64,000 nucleotides of DNA from an uncultured Bacteroidia bacterium (GTDB lineage Bacteria > Bacteroidota > Bacteroidia > Bacteroidales > ML635J-15). Shown here piece by piece: positions 36,186 through 46,610 of this stretch (positions are counted from its first letter, which is position 1; each line of letters begins with the position of its first letter). Position numbers and translations under genes: made by a program. The DNA lies in the NCBI GenBank assembly GCA_902800045.1, contig CADCCZ010000005.1, forward strand, positions 171,966 through 235,965, read 5' to 3'. The notes beneath the pieces are model-generated. The model did not search any database. It saw only the letters and a program-made list of their open reading frames with translations, and was not told the origin of the DNA.

Positions 36186-36193
36186 TACTTTTG
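36186..36193 (+). promoter_or_regulatory. -7 promoter box of cdaA
   Basis: TACTTTTG, 19 nt before the GTG at 36212. Confidence 0.6.
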
Positions 36194-36211
36194 CGCCATA
36201 ATATATAATAG

Positions 36212-37054
36212 GTGTTATTGTCGCTGATACATATTACCATCATTGATGTTATCGACATTCTCATTGTCGCATTCCTGCTGTACAAGCTCTACCAGATGAT
36301 TAAAGGTACGGCAGCCATGAAGATTTTCTTCGGAATTGCCATTGTATATCTTGTGTGGCTGATTGTAAAAGCCCTCAAGATGGAACTTGTGGAATCGATT
36401 ATGGGACAGGTAATTGGCGTCGGTGTCATTGCGCTGATTGTGGTTTTCCAGCAGGAAGTCAGACAGTTCCTACTTATGCTTGGCGACAAATATTTCAAGC
36501 GTGGCTTTCTTGTCGGCAAGGTGAAACTGCGCAACGACTTTTCGCTCGAAGCTGTCGAAAGCATAGTGCAGGCATGTATGGAAATGTCGGAAAGCAAAAC
36601 TGGTGCTCTTATCGTAATAACTCGCGAAACATCGCTGCAAACCATCATCCAGACAGGCGAAACCGTAAATGCTGACATCAACACTCAGCTAATCAAGGCT
36701 ATATTCTACAAAAATGCCCCACTCCACGACGGAGCAATGATAATTGAGAAAAACAGAATTGTAGCCGCAAAGTGCATTCTGCCAGTATCACAAAACCCCA
36801 ACCTGCCAAACGAATACGGTCTGCGCCACCGCTCGGGACTCGGCATTTCCGAGACCTCCGACGCATTGGTAATCATCGTGTCGGAACAGTCGGGCAACAT
36901 TTCAATAGCCCAGAATGCACAAATTCACAAGGCATCGGGACGCGACTACCTGAAAAAAGCAATCCTCGCCTACCTGCGCCAGAAATCCGACAGCAAAAAG
37001 GAACACAAAGCAGAGAAAGAAGCCAACAAGGCTGTTGAAGATTCAAAGATTTAA
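36212..37054 (+). CDS. cdaA: Diadenylate cyclase CdaA
   Basis: 280 residues, GTG start. Three membrane helices (about 5-85) precede a DAC (DisA_N) domain (about 95-245). The signature motifs are DGA at 173-175 (LHDGAMII) and RHRS at 205-208 (LRHRSGLGISE). It makes cyclic di-AMP, which controls osmolyte transport and envelope stress. The usual partner genes (ybbR or glmM) are not adjacent. The tail is Lys/Glu-rich. Confidence 0.95.
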   Translation: MLLSLIHITIIDVIDILIVAFLLYKLYQMIKGTAAMKIFFGIAIVYLVWLIVKALKMELVESIMGQVIGVGVIALIVVFQQEVRQFLLMLGDKYFKRGFLVGKVKLRNDFSLEAVESIVQACMEMSESKTGALIVITRETSLQTIIQTGETVNADINTQLIKAIFYKNAPLHDGAMIIEKNRIVAAKCILPVSQNPNLPNEYGLRHRSGLGISETSDALVIIVSEQSGNISIAQNAQIHKASGRDYLKKAILAYLRQKSDSKKEHKAEKEANKAVEDSKI

Positions 37055-37067
37055 ATTCGCTAAGCTA

Positions 37068-37133
37068 AAGGTTGTTTGAAGTTGTTTGAATTGGCTGTTA
37101 GCCAGTTAGACTGTTAGCCTGTTAGCCTTCCCC
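37068..37133. repeat. Mixed GTTGTTTGAA and TTAGCC repeats
   Basis: Two GTTGTTTGAA units (reverse complement of the motif at 29771) are followed by GGCTGTTAGCCAGTTAGACT and TTAGCCTGTTAGCC strings like those at 7551. It lies after cdaA, and a GGCTGTTAGCC inverted repeat may end transcription. Confidence 0.6.
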
Positions 37134-37214
37134 CATTAACAAAACTTTAACCACAGAAAACGTTTCCACTATGTAAAAGTTTTCTAATTTCGCGCCGATT
37201 TTAATTGGATTTTT

Positions 37215-37844
37215 ATGATTGAAAAGGAAACCATATTGGAAGAAGTCGCGAAGATGTTCAACGCCAACGGTATCAAGTCGGTAACTATGGACAGCATATC
37301 GATGGACATGAAAATATCGAAGCGTACTCTCTACGAAATTTTCAAGGACAAAGACGACCTTGTGATGCAGGTAATGCAACACGAGATGAAAAAGGCCGAC
37401 GAGAAAATCAAAAAAATCATTGCCGAAAGCGACAATGTGCTCGATGCTATCTTCAGCATTGCCGAGGAGAAGGTACAAGCCAGCGCAAAATCGAAGACTA
37501 ACCCCAAGACATTGGAGGATTTGATAAAATACCACCCAGCAATATACTCGTCCGCCTATAAGAAAATCAGAGAAGAAACCTATACCACAATATTCAAGCT
37601 TATTGAACGTGGCAAAATAGAAAACTACTTCAAAAAGGACGTTGACACCGACATTCTGATTTTCACACTCCAGAAACTTGTCGAAATCTACGAAAACGAG
37701 CAGGAATTTGTCAAGAGCAAGCCGCCGGTAGCTTTCCATCACACACTTACAATTCCTATTCTGCTCGGAATATCAACCCCTCAGGGTCAGGAAATAATTA
37801 ACGAAAAGGTAAAGAAACTCATAAAAAGCAAAGATAACAAATGA
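37215..37844 (+). CDS. TetR-family transcriptional regulator of the efflux operon
   Basis: 209 residues. The N-terminal helix-turn-helix (about 8-55; VTMDSISMDMKISKRTLYEI) is of TetR type, and the helical C-terminal half would bind ligand and dimerise. It stands directly upstream of the TolC-MFP-RND genes and overlaps the TolC gene by 4 nt (ATGA), so it is first in the operon and probably autoregulates it. A palindromic AAACGTTT at 37158-37165 sits near the expected -33 region of a weak promoter (TAATTTCG, 37185-37192) and is a candidate operator. Confidence 0.86.
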   Translation: MIEKETILEEVAKMFNANGIKSVTMDSISMDMKISKRTLYEIFKDKDDLVMQVMQHEMKKADEKIKKIIAESDNVLDAIFSIAEEKVQASAKSKTNPKTLEDLIKYHPAIYSSAYKKIREETYTTIFKLIERGKIENYFKKDVDTDILIFTLQKLVEIYENEQEFVKSKPPVAFHHTLTIPILLGISTPQGQEIINEKVKKLIKSKDNK

Positions 37845-39139
37845 GAAGAATTGCATTAATTACAACCGCAGTGCTTATGCTGCTGTCGGCTGCACATTCA
37901 TTTGCACAAAACGAAGACGGAGCGTTATCAATTTCGCTTAAATCGGCTCAGGACTATGCCGTTGAGCACAACAAGACACTGAAAAACTCGAGTCTCGACA
38001 TCCGCAAGACCGAAGCTGCAAAATGGGGCGCAATTGCCTCGATGCTTCCTCAGGTAAGCGCAAGCCTCGGATACTCAAACTATTGCGGATACGAAATGAA
38101 TCTCGGTCCAATGTCGATGTCGATGCCAGCAACTGGAACTCTCGGCATAACCGCTTCAGTTGCACTCACAGGACAGCAAATCATTGGCATACAAATGGCC
38201 GAAATGTCGAAGAGCCTAGCCGACATCACAAACCAGCAGTCCGAAGACGAAATACGCTACCAAGTGGCAAAGATATACATGTCGATCCTGGTGATGCAAA
38301 ACACCACTGAATTGCTCGAACGCAGCCTCGAAAACCTTGAATCGCTGCAACAGACAACACAAAATGCCGTTGATGTAGGCGCTGCCGAACAGACCGATGC
38401 AGACAAGCTGATGGTTCAGGTATTGTCGCTCCGCACAAGCATAAGCTCGACAAACAGGTCGCTCGAAATGCTCGAAAACTCAATGCGTCTGCAACTTGGC
38501 TGCGGTGTAAACACAAAACTCACTCTCACCCAGACTGTTGACGACATTCTGAAGCCAGAAGCAATTCTCGCTCTGCAAAACGAAACCTTCAATGTGGAGA
38601 ACAACTACAACTACCAGTTGCTACAAGAGAACTCCAAACTGCTCAAAAAGCAGATTGACCTCAAGATAATGGGCTATGTCCCGACATTGAGCGCATACTA
38701 CCAGTATTCAGGCAGAACATATTTCGGAAAGAAGGAAGGCTTCAACATGACACCACCGAACCTCATCGGTCTGACATTGAACATTCCTATCTGGAGCAGC
38801 GGAAAGACCTGGTCGGATGTAAAGCAAGCCAAAATTGAATACGACAAATTCCAGAACACCATCGAAACAACCCGCGATGCCCTGTTGGTTCAGGAACGCC
38901 AGTTGCGCTACAATGTGACATCAAACTACGAAACCTACGAGGCCCAGAAACTTAACCTCGAAGTCACCGAGCGCGTATTTACCAATGTTTCGAACAAGTT
39001 TGAACACGGAATGGCATCGAGCCTCGAGCTCACAACCGCAAGCAGCGACATTATCTCGGCACAGAGCAACTACATTTCGGCCGTGCTGAACCTCGTGAAC
39101 GCACAAATAGAATTTGAACAACTGTTGAATAGAAAATAA
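37841..39139 (+). CDS. TolC-family outer membrane efflux channel
   Basis: 432 residues. Signal peptide ends near HSFAQ. Two OEP repeats of long helices and short strands cover about 30-430: NKTLKNSSLDIRKTEAAK, LNIPIWSSG, GMASSLELTTASSDIISAQ. It forms the outer membrane exit duct for the RND pump encoded just downstream. Overlaps the TetR gene by 4 nt. Confidence 0.92.
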   Translation: MRRIALITTAVLMLLSAAHSFAQNEDGALSISLKSAQDYAVEHNKTLKNSSLDIRKTEAAKWGAIASMLPQVSASLGYSNYCGYEMNLGPMSMSMPATGTLGITASVALTGQQIIGIQMAEMSKSLADITNQQSEDEIRYQVAKIYMSILVMQNTTELLERSLENLESLQQTTQNAVDVGAAEQTDADKLMVQVLSLRTSISSTNRSLEMLENSMRLQLGCGVNTKLTLTQTVDDILKPEAILALQNETFNVENNYNYQLLQENSKLLKKQIDLKIMGYVPTLSAYYQYSGRTYFGKKEGFNMTPPNLIGLTLNIPIWSSGKTWSDVKQAKIEYDKFQNTIETTRDALLVQERQLRYNVTSNYETYEAQKLNLEVTERVFTNVSNKFEHGMASSLELTTASSDIISAQSNYISAVLNLVNAQIEFEQLLNRK

Positions 39140-39148
39140 GTCAAAACA

Positions 39149-40177
39149 ATGAATATAAAGAATTTAATCGGTGTTGCCATAATTTCGGCATTAGTGCTGG
39201 CAACAGGTTGCAAGGGAAAGAAAGAAGAAGACAAGACGGTAACCGTCGAAAAGGAAAGGGAAGAACTAGTATCGGTACAGCCTCTCACAAAGGAAACCAT
39301 ATCGAAGAGCATCAGCATCTCAGCAGTTCTGCAGCCATACGAAACAATGAACATTTCGCCATCGGTCACAGGCATCATCAAGAAAATAAATGTTGATGTG
39401 GCTTCGCGCGTAGGCAAAGGCCAGACTTTGGTAGTGATGGACGAAACCCAGTTGAAAACCACTCGCTTGCAGTTTGCAAACCTCGAAACCGAGATGAACC
39501 GCGTCGAGGCTTTGCTCAAGAGCGGAAGCGTTTCGCAGCAGACATACGACCAGACAAAGGTGCAGTACGACCTCACAAAGGAAAACCTTGAGTTCCTCGA
39601 GAAAAACACCTACGTCAAGGCAGACTTTTCGGGTGTAATTTCGGCAAAGAACTTCGAAAACGGTGAACTTTACAGCGGAATGCCAATTCTGACACTCATC
39701 CAAATAAACACCTTGAAGTCGATCGTTAACATCCCTGAGGCCTACTTCCCAATGATAAAGGCAGGAACTAAGGTTCAGCTTACCTCCGACATCTACAAGG
39801 GACGCACTTTCGAGGGTACAATCGAAATCATCTACCCTACCATCGACCCCAATACACATACCTTCCAGGCAAAGGTTAGAATTCCGAACGCAAAGGAGGA
39901 ACTTCGCCCAGGTATGTACATGAGCGTAAACATCGACCTCAACAACATCGAAGCAATAATCGTTCCATACCAGTCGGTTCTGAAACTGCAGGGTGCAAAC
40001 GAAAGGTATGTATTCATCAACAACGACGGATATGCAAAGCGTGTTGTTGTTGAAATGGGCAAGCGTTTCGACGACAAGATTGAAATCATATCGAACGACA
40101 TTAAGGAAGGCGACGAACTTGTTGTTGTCGGTCAGGCAAAACTCGTCGATGGCGTAAAACTGAATATTTCAAAGTAA
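39149..40177 (+). CDS. RND efflux periplasmic adaptor (membrane fusion protein)
   Basis: 342 residues. Lipoprotein signal with C21 (LATGC). A barrel-sandwich (lipoyl) domain with a helical hairpin (about 60-165; GIIKKINVDVASRVGKGQTL) and beta-barrel and membrane-proximal domains (about 170-340; AKVRIPNAKEELRPGMYMSV) fit the AcrA type. It bridges the pump and the TolC channel. Gaps of 9 and 18 nt to its neighbours. Confidence 0.93.
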   Translation: MNIKNLIGVAIISALVLATGCKGKKEEDKTVTVEKEREELVSVQPLTKETISKSISISAVLQPYETMNISPSVTGIIKKINVDVASRVGKGQTLVVMDETQLKTTRLQFANLETEMNRVEALLKSGSVSQQTYDQTKVQYDLTKENLEFLEKNTYVKADFSGVISAKNFENGELYSGMPILTLIQINTLKSIVNIPEAYFPMIKAGTKVQLTSDIYKGRTFEGTIEIIYPTIDPNTHTFQAKVRIPNAKEELRPGMYMSVNIDLNNIEAIIVPYQSVLKLQGANERYVFINNDGYAKRVVVEMGKRFDDKIEIISNDIKEGDELVVVGQAKLVDGVKLNISK

Positions 40178-40195
40178 AGCAGAAAGGACAACACG

Positions 40196-43100
40196 ATGAG
40201 TATCTACAAAAAAGCTATACTAAAGCCTATCACTACGGGACTTGTCTTTGTAGCCGTAATCGTGATGGGTCTGTTCTCGCTGTCGCGACTGCCAATCGAC
40301 CAGTTTCCACAGATGGACCCACCGTATGTGACCATCATGACCACATATCCGGGTGCTAATGCCAGCGAAATCGAAACCAACATAAGCAAGATTCTTGAAA
40401 ATGCACTTAACTCCGTAGATGGACTTAAGAACTTGTTCTCGACATCAAAGGATAATCTTTCCATAGTAACACTCGAATTCGAATGGGGCACCAACATCGA
40501 CGATGTGATGAACGACATCCGCTCCTATGTCGATTTGGTTTACGACAACCTGCCTGACGGTGTAAGCCGACCGATGATTCTGAAATTGAACTCGAGTTCT
40601 ATGCCAATCATGCAGCTCGGTTTCACTGCCGAGGAAAGCTATGCCGGTCTAGCCAAGATATTGGACGACAATGTAGTAAACACCTTGAACCGTATCGACG
40701 GAATCGGTAACATATCACTTTCGGGTGCTCCAGACCGCTACATTTATGTTGACCTCGACCCCAACCAGCTCGATGCATACAACCTATCGGTTGAAGCTGT
40801 CGGAAACGCAATTTCGGCCAACAACCTGAACCTTGCGTCGGGAACCGTGAAGATGGGAAAGGAACAGTACCAGCTTCGCGTTGAAAGCGAATACATCGAA
40901 AGTTCCGAAATCAACAGCATTGTCGTTACCACTACTCCCGACGGCAAACAGGTGTTTGTTCGCGACCTTGCAACAGTCCGCGATACCATCAAGGACTTGT
41001 CGCTCGACGAACGAATCAGCATCCTCGAAAACGGACAGGACATTCTCGGTAAGGAAGGCGTTCGCCTGCAAATCAGCAAGCAGACTGGCGCAAACACCGT
41101 GGAAATATGTAAGAAGGTAAACGAGGAAATGGAAAAGATTATGAAAATCTTGCCTCCCGACATCAAATGTACTGTAATCCGCGATGGTTCAATCGAAATC
41201 AAGAATGCAATCTTCGGTCTTGCCGACTCAATATTCTACGCTTTGCTGTTCGTTGTACTTGTTGTGCTCGTATTCCTCGGCAACTGGCGTTCTACATTGA
41301 TTATCAGCTTGACAATTCCTATTTCGCTTATCGTATCGTTCATCTACCTGCTTATGTCCGACAGCTCGCTCAACATCGTTTCGCTTGCGTCGCTTACTAT
41401 AGCAATAGGTATGGTGGTGGACGATGCTATCGTTGTACTTGAAAACATTACCAAGCACATCGAACGAGGCTCGAGCCCACGCGAAGCCGCAATATACGCG
41501 ACCAACGAGGTCTGGGTTTCGGTTATCGCTACGACACTTGTAATTGTTGCCGTATTCGTTCCGCTTACAATGCTTTCGGGTATGGCAGGCATCATGTTCA
41601 AGGAATTGGGCTGGATTGTAACAATAGTTGTATGTACATCAACGGCAACAGCTATCACACTTATCCCTATGCTCTGCTCCAAGATGCTGAAGGCTAACAA
41701 GTTCTTCGTAAACAAGGAGGAAGAAAAGGAATATCTTGCAAAGCAGAAGAAGAAAATTTTCTCGCACAAGAATACAATTGGTAAGGTTTTCGACAAGATT
41801 GACCTATGGTATGCGAAACTGCTTCGCGTATGCCTCAACCACAAGCTTATCACCATGCTCATTGCTCTTGCAATATTCGTAGTTTCGCTAATCCCGTTCA
41901 CCAACGGCACCATCGGAACCGACTTTATGCAGCAACAGGACAATGGCAACATGTCAATCAAGATTGAACTTCAGCGCGGTACCAGAATCGAGGAAACCCT
42001 CAAGACCGCAAGAAGGCTCGAGTGCCGCATCCACGAACTTATCCCCGAAACAAAGGTTATCTCAACCTCGGCAGGTTCGAACGACGAATCAAGTATTTCG
42101 GCATTGTTCTCGGGAACAACCAACAATAAGATTAACATGACCGTCCGTACCTCGAAGAAGTATGAGCGTAAGCGCACAATCTTCGAAATGGCAGAAATTG
42201 TCCGCGAAGAACTCAAGACCTACCCCGAAATCATTAACTACTCGGTATCGACAAGCGGACAAGGCGGCGGCGGAATGGGCAGCAACAATGTTTCGGTTGA
42301 AATCTACGGCTACGACTTCGACGAGACCAATATCCTTGCAACCGAGCTGAAACGCAAGTTCAAGGAATTGCCTTCGGCACGCGATGTTACCATCAGCCGC
42401 GAGGAAGACCGCGCCGAGCTTCAGATAAACTTCGACAAGGAAAAACTTGCACGCCACGGACTTAGCACCTCACAAGCAGCAATGTATGTAAGATACCGCG
42501 TCAATGGTATGACTGCTGGATTCTTGAAAGAAGACGGCGAGGAATACGACATTGTTGTCCGCCTGAAGGAAGAGTTCCGCAACAGTCTCACCGACATCGA
42601 GGAACTTACCATAATGAGTCCAAGAGGCGAAAAAATCAAACTGAGCGAACTTGCCGAAATAAACGAATACTGGTGTCCGCCTAACATCGAGCGCAAGAAC
42701 CGCCAGCGTTACCTCACCGTAAGCGTAACTCCTTACAATGCTTCGTTGGGCGACCTTGCAAAGGATATTCAGGGCGTTATCGACCAGACAAATATTCCGC
42801 TTGGCATCTCTACCCGACTTGGCGGTTCGTACGAGAACCAGCAGGATACCTTCAAGGATATGATTACCCTGGCATTGCTCATCATGATGTTGGTTTACAT
42901 TGTAATGGCATCGCAGTTCGAGTCGTTCTCCAAGCCGTTCATCATAATGATGTCAATCCCGTTCGCAATTACCGGTACTATCCTCGCACTTCTAGTTACA
43001 GGTGCAACCCTCGACATGATGGGCGCATTAGGCTTGATACTTCTTATAGGTATCGTTGTTAAGAATGGTATCGTGCTCGTCGATTACATCAACCTTATGC

Positions 43101-43477
43101 GCGACCGTGGCTACGAACTAAAAGAAGCAATTGCACTTTCGGGACAGTCGCGTCTGCGTCCTGTACTTATGACGGCGTTCACCACAATCCTCGGTATGGT
43201 GCCAATGGCAATGAGTACCAGCGAAGGCTCCGAGTTGTGGCAAGGCATGGGTATCGTCGTAATCGGCGGTCTTACCGTTTCGACCTTCGTAACCTTGATT
43301 GTCGTTCCGGTGCTTTACGCAATCTTCTCGCGCAAGGGCGAACGCGACGACCAGGCTAAGCTCCGCAAGACATTCGTATTCATGGACATAAACAATGCCG
43401 ACTACGAATACCTTGACAAGGAAGAAGAAAACATGGAGGTTGTAATTAATCAGAATGAAGAACCTAAAAACGATTAG
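40196..43477 (+). CDS. RND-family multidrug efflux permease
   Basis: 1093 residues, AcrB/MexB (HAE1-like) fold with twelve membrane helices and two large periplasmic loops. Starts KAILKPITTGLVFVAVIVMG. DRYIYVDLDP, GMVVDDAIVVLEN (the acidic proton-relay pair in TM4), the HAE1-type TRLGGSYENQ and GIVVKNGIVLVDYINLMRDRG are family hallmarks. It exports toxic compounds using proton flow. Substrate range unknown. The C-terminal extension of about 40 residues is acidic and cytosolic. Confidence 0.95.
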   Translation: MSIYKKAILKPITTGLVFVAVIVMGLFSLSRLPIDQFPQMDPPYVTIMTTYPGANASEIETNISKILENALNSVDGLKNLFSTSKDNLSIVTLEFEWGTNIDDVMNDIRSYVDLVYDNLPDGVSRPMILKLNSSSMPIMQLGFTAEESYAGLAKILDDNVVNTLNRIDGIGNISLSGAPDRYIYVDLDPNQLDAYNLSVEAVGNAISANNLNLASGTVKMGKEQYQLRVESEYIESSEINSIVVTTTPDGKQVFVRDLATVRDTIKDLSLDERISILENGQDILGKEGVRLQISKQTGANTVEICKKVNEEMEKIMKILPPDIKCTVIRDGSIEIKNAIFGLADSIFYALLFVVLVVLVFLGNWRSTLIISLTIPISLIVSFIYLLMSDSSLNIVSLASLTIAIGMVVDDAIVVLENITKHIERGSSPREAAIYATNEVWVSVIATTLVIVAVFVPLTMLSGMAGIMFKELGWIVTIVVCTSTATAITLIPMLCSKMLKANKFFVNKEEEKEYLAKQKKKIFSHKNTIGKVFDKIDLWYAKLLRVCLNHKLITMLIALAIFVVSLIPFTNGTIGTDFMQQQDNGNMSIKIELQRGTRIEETLKTARRLECRIHELIPETKVISTSAGSNDESSISALFSGTTNNKINMTVRTSKKYERKRTIFEMAEIVREELKTYPEIINYSVSTSGQGGGGMGSNNVSVEIYGYDFDETNILATELKRKFKELPSARDVTISREEDRAELQINFDKEKLARHGLSTSQAAMYVRYRVNGMTAGFLKEDGEEYDIVVRLKEEFRNSLTDIEELTIMSPRGEKIKLSELAEINEYWCPPNIERKNRQRYLTVSVTPYNASLGDLAKDIQGVIDQTNIPLGISTRLGGSYENQQDTFKDMITLALLIMMLVYIVMASQFESFSKPFIIMMSIPFAITGTILALLVTGATLDMMGALGLILLIGIVVKNGIVLVDYINLMRDRGYELKEAIALSGQSRLRPVLMTAFTTILGMVPMAMSTSEGSELWQGMGIVVIGGLTVSTFVTLIVVPVLYAIFSRKGERDDQAKLRKTFVFMDINNADYEYLDKEEENMEVVINQNEEPKND

Positions 43478-43479
43478 CA

Positions 43480-43773
43480 ATGAAATCAGTATTCATAGTA
43501 TATAACCAAGCAAACACCGAGCGTGTTGAATATATTCTTGATGCGCTGAACATCAGAGGTTTCACATATTGGGAGAATGTGCAGGGACGAGGCACAAAGA
43601 TAGGCGAGCCCCGCCGTGGCACTCACACCTGGCCGGAAATGAATTCAGCCATTATGACCGTTGTCCCCGACGAGAAAGTTCCCGAACTTCTCGAAACAGT
43701 AAAGAAACTCGACAACAGAAATCGTGAAGTCGGCGTAAAGGCTTTTGTGTGGAACATAGAACAAATGATTTGA
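43480..43773 (+). CDS. PG0541-family transporter-associated protein
   Basis: 97 residues, no signal peptide. It begins 2 nt after the RND permease stop codon and matches the small PG0541-type proteins that end many Bacteroidetes RND operons. The length, KSVFIVYNQANTERV start and mixed alpha/beta pattern suggest a P-II/CutA-like ferredoxin fold. A regulatory or assembly role beside the pump is an inference from position. Confidence 0.8.
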   Translation: MKSVFIVYNQANTERVEYILDALNIRGFTYWENVQGRGTKIGEPRRGTHTWPEMNSAIMTVVPDEKVPELLETVKKLDNRNREVGVKAFVWNIEQMI

Positions 43774-43803
43774 TTTAGGCAAAGGAAAACAGAATTCATA
43801 ACG

Positions 43804-43833
43804 AAAAAAGCGGAGAAAATTCTCCGCTTTTTT
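43804..43833 (+). terminator. Terminator between the efflux operon and valS
   Basis: AAAAAGCGGAG pairs with CTCCGCTTTTT across a short A/T loop. The symmetrical A-run and T-run mean that it can serve both convergent transcripts. Confidence 0.92.
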
Positions 43834-43853
43834 CTATTTATGCATAATAATTA

Positions 43854-46475
43854 TTATTCCAAGCCAGCAATCTGCTCCTTCAGAATCTTAATCTTTGTTT
43901 CGGCATCACTCTGTTTCTTGCGTTCCTTGTCGATTACAGCCGCAGGTGCGTGGCTTACGAAATTCTCGTTCGAGAGCTTCTTCATTACCGATTCAAGGAA
44001 ACTTTCGGCGTATGCAAGTTCTTCACGCAACTTCTTCAATTCCTCGTCCTTGTTAATCAGGTTGCCAACAGGAATGAAATATTCGTTCTTGTTAACGATG
44101 AAACCTGCTGCCATCGGAAGTTTTTCGGCAATGGTGTCAATCTTTTCCATATTGCAGAGCTTCATAATAACGCAGTCGAGTGCATCGTAGTACTTTTCGT
44201 GCTTGATGACCGACATTGTAAGCTTTTCCTTCTGCGGAATGTTCTTTTCCTTCCTTACAGTACGGATGTTTGCAACGACTTCCTTGGTAAGTTCAAAGCC
44301 AGCAAGCATGTCGGCATCGACATGCATTGCCTTTGGCAAATTTGCAACAACAATGCTCTCGCCTTCCTTGCGTTCGGCTATCGACTGCCAGATTTCCTCG
44401 GTAATGAACGGCATGAACGGATGCAACAGAAGAACCAGTTTCTCGAAGAAACCTATTGTCGCATCGTAGGTCGTACGGTCGATTGGCTGTCCGTAAGCCG
44501 GCTTGATAAGTTCAAGGTACCATGCCGAAAATTCGTCCCAGAACAACTTGTAAACTCTCATCAAGGCTTCCGAAATACGGTACTTCGAGAAATCTTCGTC
44601 GAGGTCGGCAATGGTTTCGCTCAGCTTCGAGTTGAACCAGTCGACAGCAACCTTTGCTTCGGCAGGCTGTTCAATATCGGCGACATTCCAGCCCTTTACA
44701 AGACGCAAAGCGTTCCAAATCTTGTTGTTGAAGTTACGACCTTGTTCGCACAAAGCCTCGTCGAAAAGAATATCATTTCCTGCAGGTGCCGACAACATCA
44801 TACCCATACGAACGCCATCGGTGCCGTACTTGTTCATAAGTTCAATCGGGTCAGGCGAATTACCGAGCGACTTCGACATCTTACGTCCAATCTTGTCGCG
44901 AACGATACCGGTGAAATATACATTCTTGAACGGCATCTGACCTTTGTATTCGTAACCAGCCATAATCATCCTTGCCACCCAGAAGAAAATAATATCGGGA
45001 GCAGTTACAAGGTCCGAAGTTGGGTAGTAATATTTGATTTCCTCGTTGTCGGGATTGTTGATGCCGTCGAAAAGCGAAATAGGCCACAGCCACGATGAGA
45101 ACCAAGTGTCCAAGCAATCGCTATCCTGACGCAAATCGTTCATTGTAAGGTTGTTGTCACCAGTCTTTTCCTTTGCTCTCTGAAGTGCGAGTTCGGGAGT
45201 TTCGGCAACAACATAACCGCCCTTGGGCAGGAAGTATGCCGGAATCTGATGTCCCCACCACAACTGACGGCTGATGCACCAGTCCTTAAGGTTTTCCATC
45301 CAATGACGGTAGGTATTCTTGTATTTTGCAGGATAGAACTTAATGTCGTCGTTCATAACAGCATCGAGGGCAGGTTTTGCAAGGTCTTGCATCTTGAGGA
45401 ACCACTGCATCGAAAGCTTTGGCTCGATAGCGACATTTGTACGCTCCGAGTAGCCAACCTTATTTGTGTAGTTTTCAACCTTTTCGAGAAGTCCAGCATT
45501 CTGCAGGTCGATTTCGATCTGCTTGCGGACTGCAAAACGGTCCATGCCAACATACAATCCAGCGGCTTCGCTCAAAGTACCGTCATCGTTGAAGATGTCG
45601 ATGCTTTCGAGGTTGTATTTTTCGCCAAGCATGTAGTCGTTGACATCGTGTGCAGGCGTAACCTTCAAGCAACCAGTACCAAATTCTATGTCAACATATT
45701 CGTCCTCGATTACAGGAATTACACGGTTTACGAGAGGAACAATTACCTTCTTGCCTTTCAGGTGGGTATTTTTCGGATCGTTGGGGTTGATACACATTGC
45801 GGTATCGCCCATTATTGTTTCTGGACGAGTGGTTGCAACGATAGCGTAACCATCCTCACCTTCAATTTTGTAGCGCAGGTAGTAAAGTTTTCCGTTCTGT
45901 TCCTTGTAAACTACTTCCTCGTCGGACAGAGCCGTCTTTGCCTGCGGGTCCCAGTTGACCATACGAACTCCACGGTAAATCAGTCCCTTGTCGTAAAGGT
46001 CGCAGAAAACCTTGATAACGCTCTTCGAGCGCTTTTCGTCCATTGTGAAGGCTGTACGGTCCCAGTCGCACGAAGCGCCGAGCTTGCGAAGTTGCTGAAG
46101 GATGATTCCTCCGTGTTCGTGAGTCCAGTCCCAAGCGTGCTTGAGGAATTCGTCGCGGCTGAGGTCGGTTTTCTTTATGCCCTGCTGAGCAAGCTTGTTG
46201 ACAACCTTTGCTTCGGTTGCAATGGATGCGTGGTCGGTACCGGGCACCCAGATTGCATTCTTTCCCGACATACGTGCACGGCGGACAAGAATATCCTGAA
46301 TAGTATTGTTGAGCATGTGTCCCATGTGGAGGATTCCCGTTACATTTGGCGGGGGAATTACAACAACATAGGGTTCACGGTTATCGGGTTCCGAATGGAA
46401 GAACTTATGTTCTGTCCAGTAGTCGTACCATTTCTTTTCAATCTCTTGCGGTTCGTATTTGGCTGATAATTCCAT
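43854..46475 (-). CDS. valS: Valine--tRNA ligase
   Basis: 873 residues, class I synthetase. HIGH motif HMGH at 50-53 ([12 protein letters not shown]), editing (CP1) domain in the middle ([12 protein letters not shown]), KMSKS at 532-536 ([14 protein letters not shown]), anticodon-binding domain and a C-terminal coiled-coil arm. It charges tRNA-Val and clears mischarged Thr. Long open frames on the plus strand across this gene (43950-45098 and 45249-46466) are antisense shadows. Confidence 0.97.
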   Translation of the reverse strand: MELSAKYEPQEIEKKWYDYWTEHKFFHSEPDNREPYVVVIPPPNVTGILHMGHMLNNTIQDILVRRARMSGKNAIWVPGTDHASIATEAKVVNKLAQQGIKKTDLSRDEFLKHAWDWTHEHGGIILQQLRKLGASCDWDRTAFTMDEKRSKSVIKVFCDLYDKGLIYRGVRMVNWDPQAKTALSDEEVVYKEQNGKLYYLRYKIEGEDGYAIVATTRPETIMGDTAMCINPNDPKNTHLKGKKVIVPLVNRVIPVIEDEYVDIEFGTGCLKVTPAHDVNDYMLGEKYNLESIDIFNDDGTLSEAAGLYVGMDRFAVRKQIEIDLQNAGLLEKVENYTNKVGYSERTNVAIEPKLSMQWFLKMQDLAKPALDAVMNDDIKFYPAKYKNTYRHWMENLKDWCISRQLWWGHQIPAYFLPKGGYVVAETPELALQRAKEKTGDNNLTMNDLRQDSDCLDTWFSSWLWPISLFDGINNPDNEEIKYYYPTSDLVTAPDIIFFWVARMIMAGYEYKGQMPFKNVYFTGIVRDKIGRKMSKSLGNSPDPIELMNKYGTDGVRMGMMLSAPAGNDILFDEALCEQGRNFNNKIWNALRLVKGWNVADIEQPAEAKVAVDWFNSKLSETIADLDEDFSKYRISEALMRVYKLFWDEFSAWYLELIKPAYGQPIDRTTYDATIGFFEKLVLLLHPFMPFITEEIWQSIAERKEGESIVVANLPKAMHVDADMLAGFELTKEVVANIRTVRKEKNIPQKEKLTMSVIKHEKYYDALDCVIMKLCNMEKIDTIAEKLPMAAGFIVNKNEYFIPVGNLINKDEELKKLREELAYAESFLESVMKKLSNENFVSHAPAAVIDKERKKQSDAETKIKILKEQIAGLE

Positions 46476-46502
46476 ATTGAAATATTTACAATTTTAAGGG
46501 TG

Positions 46503-46510
46503 CAAATTTA
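46503..46510 (-). promoter_or_regulatory. -7 promoter box (minus strand) for valS
   Basis: Reads TAAATTTG on the minus strand, 27 nt before the valS ATG. Confidence 0.55.
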
Positions 46511-46552
46511 ATGTTTTTAAAGGTTATTCGGAATAATTTTTTTGAAATGAAA

Positions 46553-46596
46553 AATACCCTGTTGAGCCGTGGCTCGCCGCGGCACCACAGGGTATT
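46553..46596 (-). terminator. Terminator for the Cys-rich gene
   Basis: Outer 10-bp stem AATACCCTGT with ACAGGGTATT, inner stem GCCGTGG with CCGCGGC (one wobble), and a T-run on the minus strand. It separates the gene at 46611 from the valS promoter. Confidence 0.85.
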
Positions 46597-46610
46597 AAAA
46601 TATCAACATT

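Noticed and set aside
43950-46466. Two long plus-strand frames (382 and 405 codons) opposite valS
   Set aside because: They are antisense to a complete, motif-rich valS and show no recognisable protein features or start context.
46553-46596. Riboswitch or T-box in front of valS
   Set aside because: The strong hairpin has its T-run on the minus strand upstream of the valS -7 box, so it ends the preceding gene and is not in the valS leader.
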